NCBI GenBank assembly: GCA_037952775.1
Contig: JBANAY010000001.1
Location: forward strand, 5,642,001 to 5,706,000
Direction: 5' to 3'
DNA: 64,000 nt
Source: Clonostachys chloroleuca
Lineage: Eukaryota; Ascomycota; Sordariomycetes; Hypocreales; Bionectriaceae
In this document: in pieces, positions 1 through 12,706 of the stretch
Position numbering within the stretch: the first letter of the stretch is position 1
Layout of the letters: each line of letters begins with the position of its first letter
Notes under the pieces: model-generated
What the model was told of the DNA's origin: nothing
What the model saw: the letters and a program-made list of their open reading frames with translations, nothing else
The model's database searches: none
Program-made: the position numbers and the translations under genes

Positions 1-374
1 AGATGCCAAATCTCGGAAGTCCGGGTACCTTCGCAGGCCGAGCTTCAATAAATACGACATAAAGGAAACGGACAGTTTCACGCTAATAATAAGGGCTCGA
101 TATGCACGAGGTCGGCGACCTGGCTGGTTCCGGAGTTCGGAGTTTTGGGTATGGGCCACGGGCTTAAGGCCATATAAGTCCGGTACGAGCGCCATCCCAT
201 CTGTGGCAGGTAGAACCTTCATTTTCTACTATAGCATCTTATTGAGCATTGATGGTATTTAAGAATCTTGTTGTATCTATGGGAACTTCTGTCTCTTGAA
301 TGCAGAGTAGCTAGTTATGAGTTCTATAGCGACGTCTGTCTTTGCGTCTGAGAAGTGCAATGCTTAAATGAACA

Positions 375-2428
375 TTAGGTATCTACCGCTTTTGTTCGCT
401 CTACAGCAACCTTCTTCGAATCATCTGAAGCCTCCTGGACTGCCAGATCGGGGCCTGACTCGGGAGCGACAACTGGGAGCTGGCTTTGCTTGCGCCGGTC
501 ACGCCACAGAAGAATTTGGACGAGTGCTGTAATCAGAACTAGAAATCATGTCAGCTTAACGAATAGTATGATGGAATTGCACTCAAACTCACCCAAAAGG
601 ACCTGTAGAACGGTAGACCAGATGAAGCCTTTCTTGGCTAGAGGAAAGTCTGTTGTCTTCCACACAAAGTTCGGAGCCTATTTGTTGCGTTAATGGTGAC
701 TGCTTGACTGTTGAGATTTGCTTCAACTAAGTGACAATACTTACCACAGCTTGGACGACGTAGGCAAGATCATTGGCCGCGGCAACCAGCAAGGCTCTCT
801 TCTCAGTATCGGCAGAACAGATTTCGTTGATCCAACTAAGGATGAGGGGTCCCGCTCCGTTCTATAGAAATGTGTCAGATCAGGGATGCCATTTACTACT
901 ATTTGTCACTTACGCCAATATTGCTAAGCCAATACAATACCATGCGGCCTTTGATGTTGGAGTACAATGGAGTCTCCAATAGGGTTATATTTAGAACGAA
1001 CTACAGTCGTTGTTAGCACAAGGAGCTTTCCAATTTATCTCTGGAGTCTTACCGCGATCACTGCACCAGCGTAGATGAAGGGCCAGCGACGTCCCTTGCA
1101 AGGCCCATCTGAGAGCCAAGCCCAAATCAATGCCATGACAATGAAGATACCACTTGTTGGGAGAGGCACTGATCAGTGGTTAGTATGGTGCAACAAGAGC
1201 AGGGTGGATGGAGAATTCCTTACAATTGTTGATCTCGGGGACTGTGAAGGAAGTTCCGGGTACGGGAGGAGGGTTAGCGTTGAAGCTCTTCAGCCAGTAT
1301 CCCATCGGGGGCTGCAAGCTAGCGTTGTTCCAAATAACGTATACAAATGGCAACGTCCACGTGTGCCAGCTTTTGGCGATACGAAGAACCTTTGCTTTTG
1401 ACCAGGGCTGCCTGCCCGCTCGACCAACGGACGCCATCCTTCTCTTCGCGAGAACTTGTTCCGAGTCGGTTAACCACCACGTCTTCTTGTTGTCTTGGGG
1501 AAGATTGGGGAAGAAGATCCAGCCAGCAACGGCGATTGGAATTGTGATGATCCCGTCGATGATGAAAAGCCATCGCCCTATTAGAAAAAAGAAAGACGTT
1601 AGCATTGCAGAACCAAGATGTATGTGTCACTTCTTTTACTTACATCCGGATCGCCCTGCAACACCGTTGAGATTGGTATAGGCGGCAGACTGTAAAAAGC
1701 CGCTAAACATTGTGCCGACGGTGCCAAATAGCCAGAAAATCATGCCTCGCTTGCCAATCTCACGGGGCGTGTACCAAGAGCCGAGCAAGTAGTGCATGCC
1801 TGGGTAGAAGCCTGATCTACACAGCGGGTCAGCAGTTGCTCGAGACAAGAGGAGGTGGTCTTATCGTACTCGAAAAAGCCGACTAGAAATCTCAGTGCGT
1901 AGAGTGCCTGGTAAGATTGCACTGACGATGTGGCGAAAGTTGCGATGCCCCAGCCTACTTCAAGCGATGGAATAACCCAGCGAGGGGAAACTCGGGTCAG
2001 AAGCAAGTTGATGGGGATTTGACCAATGACATATCCGACAGTCCAAATTGATGTGCCTGTTGTCCCGGTTATTAAAACTCATGCCTGAGTTGGAAATTTG
2101 AATTCTAGAGATACTTACTTGTGACAAGCTCATTGCCGTACATATTCAACTCTTCCTTCATACCACTGAGGAATGCATTGTTGATGTTGTTTTGATCAAG
2201 ATACTTGAGGAAGTAACCGAGAGAGGCAAAGGTCAAAACGACTGCGTCGACCTTACCCATGAGTTTCCGTTGAGCGGGCGGAAGCTCCAGTGTATCCCAG
2301 ATTTGACCTTTCCATGTTTTGATGGGCTTGGTGTGAATCTCCTCTTCATAGCCAGAGCTTGCCTCGGTATCCGAAACCTCGCGATTGGCCTCAGCCGTCT
2401 TTACTTTTGTCTCTAGAGGACTGGCCAT
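375..2428 (-). CDS. MFS anion:cation symporter, Dal5/allantoate-permease type
   Basis: Predicted plasma-membrane transporter of the ACS branch of the major facilitator superfamily (Dal5, Liz1/Fen2, vitamin and allantoate permeases); substrate not determinable. Nine exons can be built: 2428-2119, 2056-1870, 1816-1644, 1577-1224, 1168-1053, 1000-914, 861-745, 677-593, 538-375. They sum to 1593 nt, 530 aa, with consistent phases and GT-AG introns. The N-terminal ~70 residues are hydrophilic. The first helix then carries the family motif [13 protein letters not shown], followed by the helix reading [23 protein letters not shown] (split by an intron) and the central WRWLFIIDG motif. The tail is charged and cytoplasmic ([14 protein letters not shown]). 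I chose the ATG at 2428 because an upstream in-frame extension has no family-like sequence. The frame is intact, unlike several other genes here. Confidence 0.88.
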
Positions 2429-4196
2429 GGTGTCGATCTGTGGCATGTGGCACGCACTAATCTGCTTGCTTACAGTGGGATGGTGCACGAATATATTTAT
2501 CCCAGGAGGGCTCATGCGGGCTTTGCTCGGACTGCAACGTCTTCGTCCTGTCCCTGGCAAATGCGCTCATCGGCCATAGCTATCACGTCAGTTGCAACCG
2601 CCTCACAAATCAGCGTATCTATATCTGTTTGACCCATTAATCGAGCAGATAGCCCATATTTTGTTGAAGGTAGCATGGTTCATTGCCCGGAGTGAGATGG
2701 TCTGTCGCTACAGTCCGGGTTTAGCTGAAGCAGTATAACCGATGGTGAGATCGTTGTCGGGTCTTGCGTGCTCGCGGACTAACATAGCTCAAACGCACGA
2801 TGGAGATCCAGCCGTATCCACCACCCAACATGACAAATGTACCCTTGGAAACATCAGATAACTTCATCTCTTATCCTGAAGACGTTGAGATTCTTTCCGG
2901 TTTTCAATTTTCCCGGATTACTATCAGGCAACAGCCGTCGAGTTAGCCCGTGGGGTAAGAAGCGGACGATAGATTCAGACCCCAGGCAAGAGATGAACCA
3001 ATTTAACCCACACGGAAAACAATGACATGCAGTATCCATCAGAAATGGATCTGACATGCGTCATGTAACAGGAAAACTGCAGGGACTCCGGAACGCCACT
3101 GCCGAGCGCGTGAAAACGCCTCACGTTGACGAGCACGCAAGAGCCCAGTCTCATGCATTATTGGGCTCTAGATTCCCAAGAACCCGATGGCATGATATGC
3201 GTCGCGTGGTCGTTCCAATAGCGAGCCAAGAAAATCTTGCCATGGGCAGCTCGGACCGGCCCTAACCCGACAGAAGGAGCGGCTATTGATCCATCACATC
3301 CGTCTTTCCGATATGAGATATACCCGCGCGCTCGTTTGTCAGACGAGCTTCCACTTATGATGGCCCCGGCACGTCTTCCGATGTTTGCTTTTGCTCCTGC
3401 TTGCATTTTGCCCCCAAATTTGTGTTAAACTAGTTTGATCCATGTTCAATCTCTTTGAATGTCTTTGAATGAGGAAAAGATAATCACACGGTTCGCATGC
3501 TAGCCGCGAGGCAATTATGCTTAAGAACGTAAAAACCGGGCCTCGTTACCAGGTCTTAAGCCCAAGGACGGCCGGTATCCTGAAACTCGTACTTGTCCAA
3601 TCTATTACTCATTCAGCAGGGTCACAAAGTACATCCTCATGTAAGGAGCGACGCGTCTAAAGTGTAGATATGCCTCAGGCCTCGGGAAGGAGGCTGGTGT
3701 TTGATGATCGGAACAACTGCTCGTCGACAATCCCATAACCAGACTAAGATGACCAGCGACCCCTGAGAGGACAGAGGTTCTGAGTTGCGACTTGGTGCCC
3801 TCCGTTGCTCTCTGTATTACTGTTCTACAGCATATTGGAGGAAAACGAAAGTTTAGAAACGGCTTCGATCTTGCGCGTTTGGTTGATCATCACCAAAAGT
3901 CATGTCAAATCATTCCCAGAGCAACCTACTTATCTTAAGGCCCAACAATCGGGTTAGAGCATGATGCTGCCGAATCTCGTATAAATCGTATCCCAATCGT
4001 GAGAATACTCAATCTTTTTGCTTGCTTGTCTTGAATAAGCAGTGCGGAATCTGACCCACAAGCCGGGAGAAAAGTCCCGCACCCCGGATCAGCCTCCAGC
4101 GGGGATTCGCGCATCCACACACAAGCACAGCTACGGACAAGAAGAGGCCCTTTAGTCACGGTTCTAGGACTACGGGACGCTGTCTTTATCTTTCCG
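2429..4196. other. Intergenic region, no gene seen
   Basis: This 1.8 kb spacer separates the divergent Dal5-type permease and HET gene. Only short, mutually overlapping reading frames without recognisable protein sequence occur. It presumably holds both promoters. No repeat or RNA gene was recognised. Confidence 0.6.
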
Positions 4197-6362
4197 ATGT
4201 CCTCTTCTGATGTCTGGGAGATGGGGGACGAGCATCGCGCTTTGACCGAGCTGCATGCTCGCGTGCTTGGATTATGCGAGGCCTTGCGACGCACGACGCC
4301 TGTGGAGAAGCAATATGCCAGGGTGCTTGAGGCATTGCTGGCTGAGATCGGTAGAAGGTGCAGTCTAATTGGGACTTATCCGAATTACAACCCAAGTCTG
4401 ATGCCCTTTCTCAATGATCTCGAGAACAAGCTACAATCAGTACCCACGCAGCCCCTCAACACAACGGCTGAAAAGGGGTCATCAGGATACCATCTCAGCC
4501 ATGAGGATATAAAGGAAATCATGTACAATGCAGACAGGTGTTTGTACGGCGAGATAAGAAAAGAGAGAAGGCTTAGCGGGTGAGTTCAAGATTCGAATTC
4601 TGTTGTTGATTGGCTCTCTGATTTCTTATCTATACTCGGCTGATGTAGAAACGCTCACACTCCTCCTGGTGCTCCTCCCATGCTGTACATTGACACCTGG
4701 GGAATTCAACATGGACCCTGGAGGGACCAGATAGAGCACATACGGAACACCTTGCTCGTAAATCGTCATCTACCAGACTGGATACAACCCACTGAGCTCC
4801 GTCAATGGATTGATCAGTGTGATGCACAACATGCCGACCATTGTGGGCCCCAGGCTGCAAGTGAAAAGATCTTTCCTCATCGTCCGAAACGCTTGGTCGA
4901 TTTGGAGCACATGTGCATCATACCAGCCGAATCTCACCATCGGTATGTTGCTCTAAGCTACGTTTGGGGGACTGGTAGTTCCCTGCAGTCTTTGAAACAC
5001 AGCCTAGACTTGCTACTTATTGGAGACTCCCGCGATGTTAAGGGCGAACCAAAGAATGCATCTCTGAATCCTAAAAACCTTCTCAGGCACGCCACCGGGA
5101 ATTCAAACAGCATAGTATCAGAGTCATTGCCTCCAACAATTCGACACGTTCTCGAACTTGTTAGAAGACTTGGTGAGCGATATCTGTGGATAGACTCGCT
5201 CTGCATCATCCAAGACGATGGAAATGAAAAGTCGGAGGAGTTGAGCCATATGGGATCCATCTACGCAAACGCATATGTCACTATCGTGGCGGCGGGAGGC
5301 AACTCCTATACCGGCCTGCATGGTATCGAGAATATCACACCGCCAATGGAGAGGCCTAATAAAACCCCTTTATATTTAGTAGCCCCGAAGGCCGCCTCTG
5401 AAGAGATAAAAGCTGCTCATGGATACATCTCAAGGTCTATGTGGAACCGAAGGGCATGGACGTTTCAAGAGCAGATTTTCTCACGGAGATTGCTTGTCTT
5501 GAGCGAGGCCCGCATCACTTGGGAATGCCACTGTGCCGTTTGGTTTGAAGGCCTGGAGGTAGTTCAGGGGCAGTGCAAAAAGAAACGTCAGGTTGTGCCC
5601 GGTCTTTCTTTTAGTGCGAAAGCGAACATGAAAGAATATTCGAAACACGTTACCGAATATAACCGGCGTGTGCTAACATACCCCGAGGATGCATTGGACG
5701 CTTTCGCTGGGATCCTTGGAGCATTGACTGGAATATTCGCTGGTGGATTCATCTGTGGGCTGCCGCGAGTGTTTTTTGATACCACCCTTCTCTGGTACAA
5801 TGAAATCCCCGTGGAGCTGAGGAAACCTGCCCGTCCGACTTCTGGGACGGTGATGCCTCCAACTTGGAGTTGGGCAGCGTGGTCTGGGTCTATAGAATTT
5901 CCAGAGAATGATATTCACCCACTCGCAGATTGGTGGTACAGAGAAAACAACACTACCACTTGGGAACCTATCTCAAGCCAACACAGCCAAGGGGGCGCAA
6001 CTGTGCTAGATCCCCCAGTCGTGGAGGAAGATTGGATACCTCATCTTCTCTATGCACGCGTGCAGCGTGCTATTTTTTCAACTATGGATATGGATTCCGC
6101 TCCAGTCATATACCTGAAAGGGGTAGCTGATGATGGAGTTGGGGCTGTCACTCCTTGCGCTCCAATGCCCACTTCTCCGGCTGACGGCCCTACTCTTGAA
6201 CTTGTAGCGGTTTCTGAGTCCTCGATCAACGGTGAATTGGCTACGAACGTTCTCTGGGTTGAAAGAAATGGACTTACTGCCTATAGAAAAGGAGTGGGTA
6301 GAGTTCTGAAGTTAGCATGGCAACTGCAAAAACCTGAAATGATAGATCTACTGCTAGGCTAG
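4197..6362 (+). CDS. HET-domain (heterokaryon incompatibility) protein
   Basis: Two exons, 4197-4579 and 4649-6362, joined across a 69-nt intron (GTGAGT...GTAG). Total 2097 nt, 698 aa. The HET domain (PF06985) begins near residue 226 with RYVALSYVWG and continues through the second block, RYLWIDSLCIIQDD, to the third, MGSIYANAYVTIVAAGG. The WNRRAWTFQEQIFSRRLL block that normally follows is also present. HET proteins trigger allorecognition or programmed cell death in filamentous ascomycetes, but most paralogues have no assigned role. The N-terminal ~140 residues are helical and not recognised; the C-terminal half holds PTWSWAAWSG, common in this family. The frame is intact. Family confidence is high; a biological role cannot be inferred. 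Confidence 0.9.
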
Positions 6363-6453
6363 GCAATTGAATATACGTATCAATTTCTTTTATGTGATCC
6401 ATATGGAAATTCCCAAGTTGTTCTCATTCGTGGATTACCTCTTATCAAGTAAT

Positions 6454-8788
6454 TTAGGAATTCCCATCGAGATCATCCAGCAACCTAACCAACCATTCCA
6501 TGAGTACACTATTTCCTATCGGCGGGCTAGTTTCCTTCCAGTTACGATTGACCTGGCAATATAGTCTGCTATTGTATGTAGTCACGGAAGGATTGACTCC
6601 ACTGGCAGTAGGAAAGACACTGGCATCAGCAACATATAGACCCTTTGTCCCCCAAACCTGGCCCTGAGGCCCGACCACCCCTTTATCCGAAGAAGCGGAC
6701 ATTCGGCATGTACCCATTTGATGGGCGGACCCAAAGTAAGACTGGGGAGTTGGTAATCCGTGCGACAGAATACCGCGAGCCCAATCGTCAAATTGAGCTT
6801 TGGTGGTACCGCTTGTCCGAACGAAGGGCTTGAATCCGGGAACGATTGTGAAGATCTCATGTGCTCCTGTCTCATAGCAAAGTTGTGCCGTTCGCATGAT
6901 TCCCTGCAGAATCATTTGCCTGTCGGATGGGGAGGGACTATACTCTATGCGGCAACGGCCATCCTCTGGATCAGGGTAGACTCTGCCCGTAACCTTGTCT
7001 CTGTGAACAATGACAAAGCCGGCGGTGTGGTCCATTTGGGAAGCCAGCTTCTTGAACTGCTGGCCATTCTCCCAGGGAGACCAGGTCAACCATGTGTTGG
7101 GTAAGGTATTCATGACTTCCACTTTGACACCGTGGCCCTCACCATCTAGGTCTTCGAACTCGGTACATGCGGTGGTGAGAATCGAGCCCTCCCACGGCTT
7201 TATCTCTTCTTCATAGATGCCGCCGACCAGAGTGACAGGGTGCAAGTACAGGTTTCTGCCAATCTGTGGGTTGGTGAGACCCGACCTCATCAAGAGTAGT
7301 GGTGATTGCAGACTGCCGCATGAGACAATGACTCTCTTCGCTTTGATGAACACCTCTCGTGTTGTAGTTGGCTTGCCTGCTACACCTCCATGCTCGTCAC
7401 GAGAGGTCCAGACTCCCCGCACCCCCTTGGCCACTTTCTGTCCTTCAACATCGTCAAACTCGACGTTGTTTACCATCAGACCTTCGATAAATCGAGCTCC
7501 CGCCTCTGCAGCTTTGGGCAGCCATGCGACTCCGGGACCCTGCTTCTCAGCAGACCGGCAGCCAAAATGACAATGACCACAGCTATGTTCATGGCCACCA
7601 GTATTTTGTCCTATAACAGAATGCTTCCAGCCGAGGGCCTTGCAACCCTCCAAGAGCATGAGATTCGGTTTGTTGTGCTTGATGTGATCGGTAGAGACGC
7701 CCATTGTGGCGCACACTTGATCCACGGATTCCTGAAATTCTTCAGAGGTGAAAAGAGGCAAGCCCGTATCAGCCCATTGCTGCCGAACATAAGGTTGAGC
7801 CGGCCATGAGGCACTCCAGTTGATGGCGCCGCCCCCTCCCCAGGTCGAGCCGGCCAGAGCGACGACTGATCCATCATCCGCTGGCGAACGGGTTAGCAAT
7901 GTAACTTAAGTGGCGTCACCTTTTGGGATAAATAGGGTTACGAACAAATAATCTGGCCCTCGTTCATGTAAAGCTGGCATGGGCCTTGGATATCGTCCAT
8001 GGGTAGATACTCGGGGGGCCAGTAGTGGCCCTTTTCAACCACTATCACATTGAACCCAGCTTCTGCGAGTTCTTTTGCACAGACGCCGCCGCCACAGCCG
8101 CTGCCGACGATAACTACATCCGTCTCGATTACCTCTGGCTCGGAGCCAGGCGGTATCTGTATGAAGTTGAAATCGAACCCTTCCCCAATCTTGCCATCAA
8201 GAGGTACCCGTGGTAGTCCGATGAGCGGACGGAGATTGGGGCTGGTTCGAGACCACAGATTCTTGGTGATCAACGTCATGGTCCGCTGGAAGAGTCGGAG
8301 TGGGGGTAGGATGGAGTGTGCCCAGCCCTCCAAGATATCTTGTCGGACAGACAGTGGCTGTTTGGCGAATACTGTAACTCGACCGGTAAGTAGGATCGAG
8401 GCGGCAGAGTAGCTACAGGTATCGATGTGAGTGCCACTGCAGCTCAAGTGAGAAAGCGGTGCGGGAGAACGAACCTCAAAAGAGTGAGCATCCGAGAAAT
8501 TTCGGCTCTCTCGGTGGAATTAAGGACGATATTGAAAAGTCTTGTCAGCAGGCCTCGTAGCTCTGGGATTTCGGAAGCCTTCTCATGATAGTATGCTTTG
8601 ACTAATGATGCCTTGTCGTCGTAGCCGGCATCAGGTGACGAGCCGTGGGAAGGGCCGCGATCATCATATTCAACTGATGGGATGATAGTGTCACATATTG
8701 ACAGCAGGACCTCCCATTGCTCAGGAGATAGGATATCCGGTGCCGTAATCGGCGCCACATTGGCAGGGAGTGGCGTTTCGTTGTCCAT
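6454..8788 (-). CDS. Long-chain fatty alcohol oxidase (GMC family), C-terminus frame-broken
   Basis: GMC flavoprotein of the fatty alcohol oxidase family, which oxidises long-chain alcohols to aldehydes, usually at peroxisome or ER membranes. Exons: 8788-8475, 8412-7946 and 7880 onward; introns of 62 and 65 nt. FAD-binding motif VVIVGSGCGGGVCAKEL lies at residues ~204-220, the GMC motif GSTWGGGGAINWSAS follows, and the C-terminal half has AHQMGTCRM and VADASVFPTASGVNPSVTT. Immediately after VTT the literal frame reads a non-family tail to a stop at 6454. A different frame, with its stop at 6516-6518, gives IADYIARSIV, the expected ending. A two-base loss (or one-base gain) at ~6573-6582 explains this; the restored length would be 715 aa, close to the family norm. 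No substrate specificity is inferable. Confidence 0.85.
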
Positions 8789-9927
8789 TGCTGTGGTTCC
8801 AAGTGCTTGACATTACCAAACCGCGGGAATCGTCGTATGAGCCTCGACAGACTTTATACTGGTTCTATCTACAAAAAGGAGGAGAGAAATGCGAACAAGA
8901 AGGGGTTTCCCAAAACCATTGTAACGTGGCGTAAGCCGTGTCTAACATCTTTAGGTGGCATTGCATAAATCTGCATAAATTGTGTCGCAGCCAGCACTCT
9001 CATATTTGAAATGGAAATCGTAAAACTGACTAAAGGAATCGATACAAAAGTAGATTAAGTATGTACAGCTGGACCATGGATCTAGATATTGCCTATTGCC
9101 ACCTAAGTAGTGACCCCTTTATCTGGCTCTCTTGAATAACTTGGTGAAGTTTTCTTTTATAGCATTTAGCTTCCCCGCACGTGAAGAAAAGGCGATTCCA
9201 GGCCGTGAAGAGCGAGTGCTGGAATGGGCATCGCTCCAGCGGCTGGGTTTTCTTTGACAGCAGTGGAAAGAGGTGGCTGGGCAGTAGATCGAATTTCATA
9301 CGACACAAAGAGCAAAGAAAATTGCGCAGGTGCTGGCCCAGCTTAAGCTGATAGGTGGACTAAACCTTTGGAATGTGCGACAAATGCAGGATTTGCATGA
9401 AAATGAATCGTTCTGGGCCCTCTTCGGCAGCCACCTGCGTAATAGGTGAGACATACGGGTGACTATTGACTGTCGGTGAGGTTTGCCTACGTTGCCACTA
9501 TAATGGCTAACCCACCACACGCACTGATCTTTGACACTTAAAGTAATATCTCCCAAGTAGCGGCATCAGCTGAGATGGATGTCTAAAATATCTGTCTTGA
9601 TAATCGGATACTTTATTAGCCTCACCGCTTAATCATGCCAGTCTCCCAGACACTAGAGCGAAGACGATAAGAATCTTTCTGCCAAGACAGTGATCAACAG
9701 TTCCAGTACCACAGAGGCCCTAGACAAAACCCCATGGGTATTCAAATCATGGAAAGACTTAGAATCAGTTTTTGCAAAGCCGTAAAATGCCGAGTTTAAC
9801 GCTTTGGGGTGAAATGGTGGGGAGTGTATGGCACAGTTTAGGGTAGGGTGGTGAGAACGAAAGAATTTGGAGAGCTCTATTGCTAGTATCTTGTCACTAA
9901 ATTGTAATCTTTTTCGCCACCTAAGAA
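8789..9927. other. Intergenic region, no gene seen
   Basis: The stretch between the fatty alcohol oxidase start and the tRNA-Thr gene contains only short unsupported reading frames. It probably carries the oxidase promoter. Confidence 0.55.
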
Positions 9928-9999
9928 GCCCCGTTGGCTCAGTGGTAAAGCGTATCACTAGTAATGATAAGATCACTGGTTCGATTCCAGTACGGGGCA
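9928..9999 (+). tRNA. tRNA-Thr (anticodon AGT), no intron
   Basis: A 72-nt cloverleaf. The acceptor stem pairs GCCCCGT with ACGGGGC with discriminator A. The D arm GCTC/AAGC has one mismatch. The anticodon stem pairs TATCA with TGATA around loop CTAGTAA, giving anticodon AGT. The T arm pairs ACTGG with CCAGT around TTCGATT. The gene lies alone between a protein gene and a transcription-factor gene. Confidence 0.96.
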
Positions 10000-10139
10000 A
10001 GGTACCGTTTCATTTTGCCATTTTATCCATCGGATCATTATCAATGGAGGTGAGTTTAAGTCACCCAATAACTTTTTGCGTTGCGTTCGCCTAATGTTGG
10101 GCAATATTTGCTACTACGATATATTCTCGAACGCCGTCT

Positions 10140-12109
10140 CTACCTGTCGGTCGTACCCAAATTGAACCACAAACACATGTCTGGTTCTAATTCTTCCAAC
10201 GTGTCCCAGGGGGTGAACCCGCTCGTGAGATCAGCGAGTGGTTTGGTCGGATCTGGCATTCCCTCATTGATGCTTGGAGATTTCTCCTTTCCGGGATACT
10301 GCACTCCCGGTATCGTCTTCGGACTGATCCCCAAGACATCCCGAGCTATTGTCTGTATTTCCTGCAGATTCCTTGCTGTCTGCGGCCAAATATCGCCAAT
10401 TGCTCTCAGACATCCAATGGCCATGCGGATCCGATCTCGCGCGACTGCCAGTTCTTGGCCTTTGTAGAGGAATTTGCATGCGGACAATAGGCCCAATGTC
10501 CCTACGGACATCATGCAAGTGACGAAGGGGGTGTGGCAAAACGGCCGCACAGGCAAGGCAAGGAGACGGACCTGCGACTGGATGGCTTGAAGACTCCGTA
10601 CCGTGTGGATGTTCACTAACTCGGAGCTTGATGAATTGCTTGGGGGGTCCGTCGAACAACTTGATACTGATTCGACCGGGTTGAAACGTAGATCTGAAAA
10701 CGGTCGGTGAAGCCCGATAATAGCCCTAAACGCTCCTGTTAGCTACTTCTGCATGCAAAAAGCACCGGATCTCACGTACGCGTTGATGGCCATGATGGCT
10801 TGAAACATGAGCTCATCCATCTCTCCATTTTTGGATATGACTTGCTTGCGTTCTTCTGGAAGCAATAACAGGTATCCCTCAATGATTGAGTCGGCAGAGT
10901 CAACGATAACCGGGTCCGAGTTGCTTGAAAGGCCTTTCGTCACAACATCGGAAGCAAGTGCTGCGCAGCGCACGGAGCCGATGAGGTATGCAAATGAGGA
11001 GTAATCGTGTTTCTCAAATGCGAACTCCCTTGAATCGAAATCGTCCAGCGTCTTTGACGGAGGAATTATCTAGGTGGCACAATGACCTTGTCAGTTTTGC
11101 TCTCGTCGGGGATGCGTGGGCAGCGTGGGAGACATACACCAGACTCGTACTCGCCTTCCTGGCAAGGTAGCTCTACCGTGGCCTCAATGTCTTTGGTCTC
11201 GAACGGCGTTGTTTTCGTCGTCCCGGCGTAGAATCCATCTACGATGTACAGCTGCCACCATGTCCTTCTCCAGCTTTCTTGCAGAACAGGTTCACCGAAC
11301 CCATTCTCTGTCGCGAATTCTTTCTGAAACATTCCCAATTGGCGAGCAATGCTGATGGCAGAGTCCATTTGCTGCTGCGCGCTTACTTTGTCCCCTTGCC
11401 AGTACAGAGGAATCGAGTAGAGTAGGCGCGCTTGAACGATGAACGGATCATTTGGCTTCGCTTTCAAAAGGCAGTCATGGAGATGATCGCGTAACTGATT
11501 GAGGTCTGGAGAGCGGGTATAGACAGCGCCAATCATGCGTATCACGGCGAGTACCGGTGCAAGCCTTGAACATATATCTGGATTGTGGGAGAGCCTTTCC
11601 AGATCTCGTTTTGGAAGAACACAAGGATGGAAAGCATGGAAGCGATTGTAATACGCCTCAAGTAGGAGGTCTCCGTTAATGTCAATTGGAGGTGAAGGCA
11701 ATGCGGCTGGGGAGAGGGTACTGCTACCAAGCCAGTCTTGGTCGATGTCGAATGCTTCCGCGTCATGGTTGGCTTCGAGAACTACCTCGGAAGAAAGACT
11801 TTCCAAATCTACGGTGAGAGGAGGACTTTCTAAGACGCATGAGACTGAAATTGTGTCTGAGCTAGTATTGGTAGGGGGCAGGCTGGATGCTGATGTAGTG
11901 CTGCTTTTCTGTGCCAATTGGGCCTCACGACGCGCTGCGAGAGCGGCACGATCAAGGCCGCCGCGTCGAGATTTGGCATATTGGCATGGCTTCCCTGCTG
12001 AGGTACACCGGCTGCAGAATGGTCGCTTGCCGTCACACTTCAGATGGCGGGAGCGGCAGGGAAGGCAGGCAAGCGACGAGCGGGCAACTCGTGTATGCTG
12101 TGCCGACAT
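10140..12109 (-). CDS. Zn2Cys6 fungal transcription factor
   Basis: Nuclear regulator with an N-terminal binuclear zinc cluster, CLPCRSRHLKCDGKRP followed by FCSRCTSAGKPC (C-x2-C-x6-C spacing), at residues ~16-43, and the middle homology domain behind it (SWRRTWWQLYIVDGFYAGTT). Exons 12109-11138, 11069-10776 and 10742-10140 give 1869 nt, 622 aa. The first intron is 68 nt. The second is only 33 nt (10743-10775, GTGAGA...GTAG) and is needed because it contains an in-frame TAG; across it the protein reads AINAY then LTGAFRAIIGLHRPF. An ATG three codons upstream (12118) is an alternative start. It is divergent from the flavoprotein gene at 12707, so it may regulate that gene. Target genes unknown. 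Confidence 0.85.
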
Positions 12110-12706
12110 GATAATCAAGGGGAGCCTACCCGGGTACCGGCGTAGGGATATTGGGCAGACTGGTCGTGTTGGTCGTGTTGATGCCTGCGGGTCTGGTCTA
12201 GAAGACTAGAACACACTCTAGTTCTGTGAAAGGGAGAATTAAGAACAAGCTACGGTGATGGGATAATCACGAGTGCAACTTTTTCCATCCGCGAAGGGCC
12301 AGAGTTGACTGCCACATGCTTTGACGGATGTCTTTGAAAGCGGCAATTGGTAGTATCGAGCCGGGTAACCAATGTCTCTCAGGTAATTTCGGGCGGCATT
12401 TCAGTGCTTAATGGCCTAAAGAAGACTTCTGGCTCCGCTTTCGGTACTTCATGAATAAGCTTGTTCGATCTGGGGCTGAAGCACCAGAAAAAGCTTCTCC
12501 GCTACATCCCGAGATACGATGACGTCCTGCACTTGATGACGGCGACAACGGATATCTGTGATCGGGATTTCTCGTGGGTTGGCTACTCACTGACTGAGAG
12601 TTCATATATAGATCATCGACTTTACTACCCTTGCTCCCCATGTTCAATTCATCATCAACAGAGCACAGATAATCCCGTGCGCTCTTCCCCCTCTTCCGCA
12701 AATATC
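12110..12706. promoter_or_regulatory. Shared divergent promoter of Zn2Cys6 regulator and NDH-like gene
   Basis: This ~600 bp region separates two divergent start codons and must contain both promoters. Reading frames run into it from the flavoprotein side but without family-like sequence, so it is treated as non-coding. No specific operator could be assigned. Confidence 0.5.

Noticed and set aside
4630..5321. Minus-strand frames inside the HET gene
   Set aside because: They are antisense shadows of an intact HET domain on the plus strand.
9653..10000. Minus-strand protein frame over the tRNA-Thr gene
   Set aside because: It begins inside the antisense of the tRNA and lacks family-like sequence; the tRNA fold is complete.
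10264..10659. Alternative minus-strand frame (MFDGPPKQF...) as the end of the Zn2Cys6 regulator
   Set aside because: It would follow from splicing at the AG at 10720-10721, but the overlapping frame carries the regulator-like sequence (LLSACKFLYKGQELAVARDR).
12461..12706. N-terminal extension of the NDH-like flavoprotein
   Set aside because: The frame is open, but the ATG at 12707 places the GxGxxG motif at the N-terminus as in the family and the extension has no recognisable sequence.
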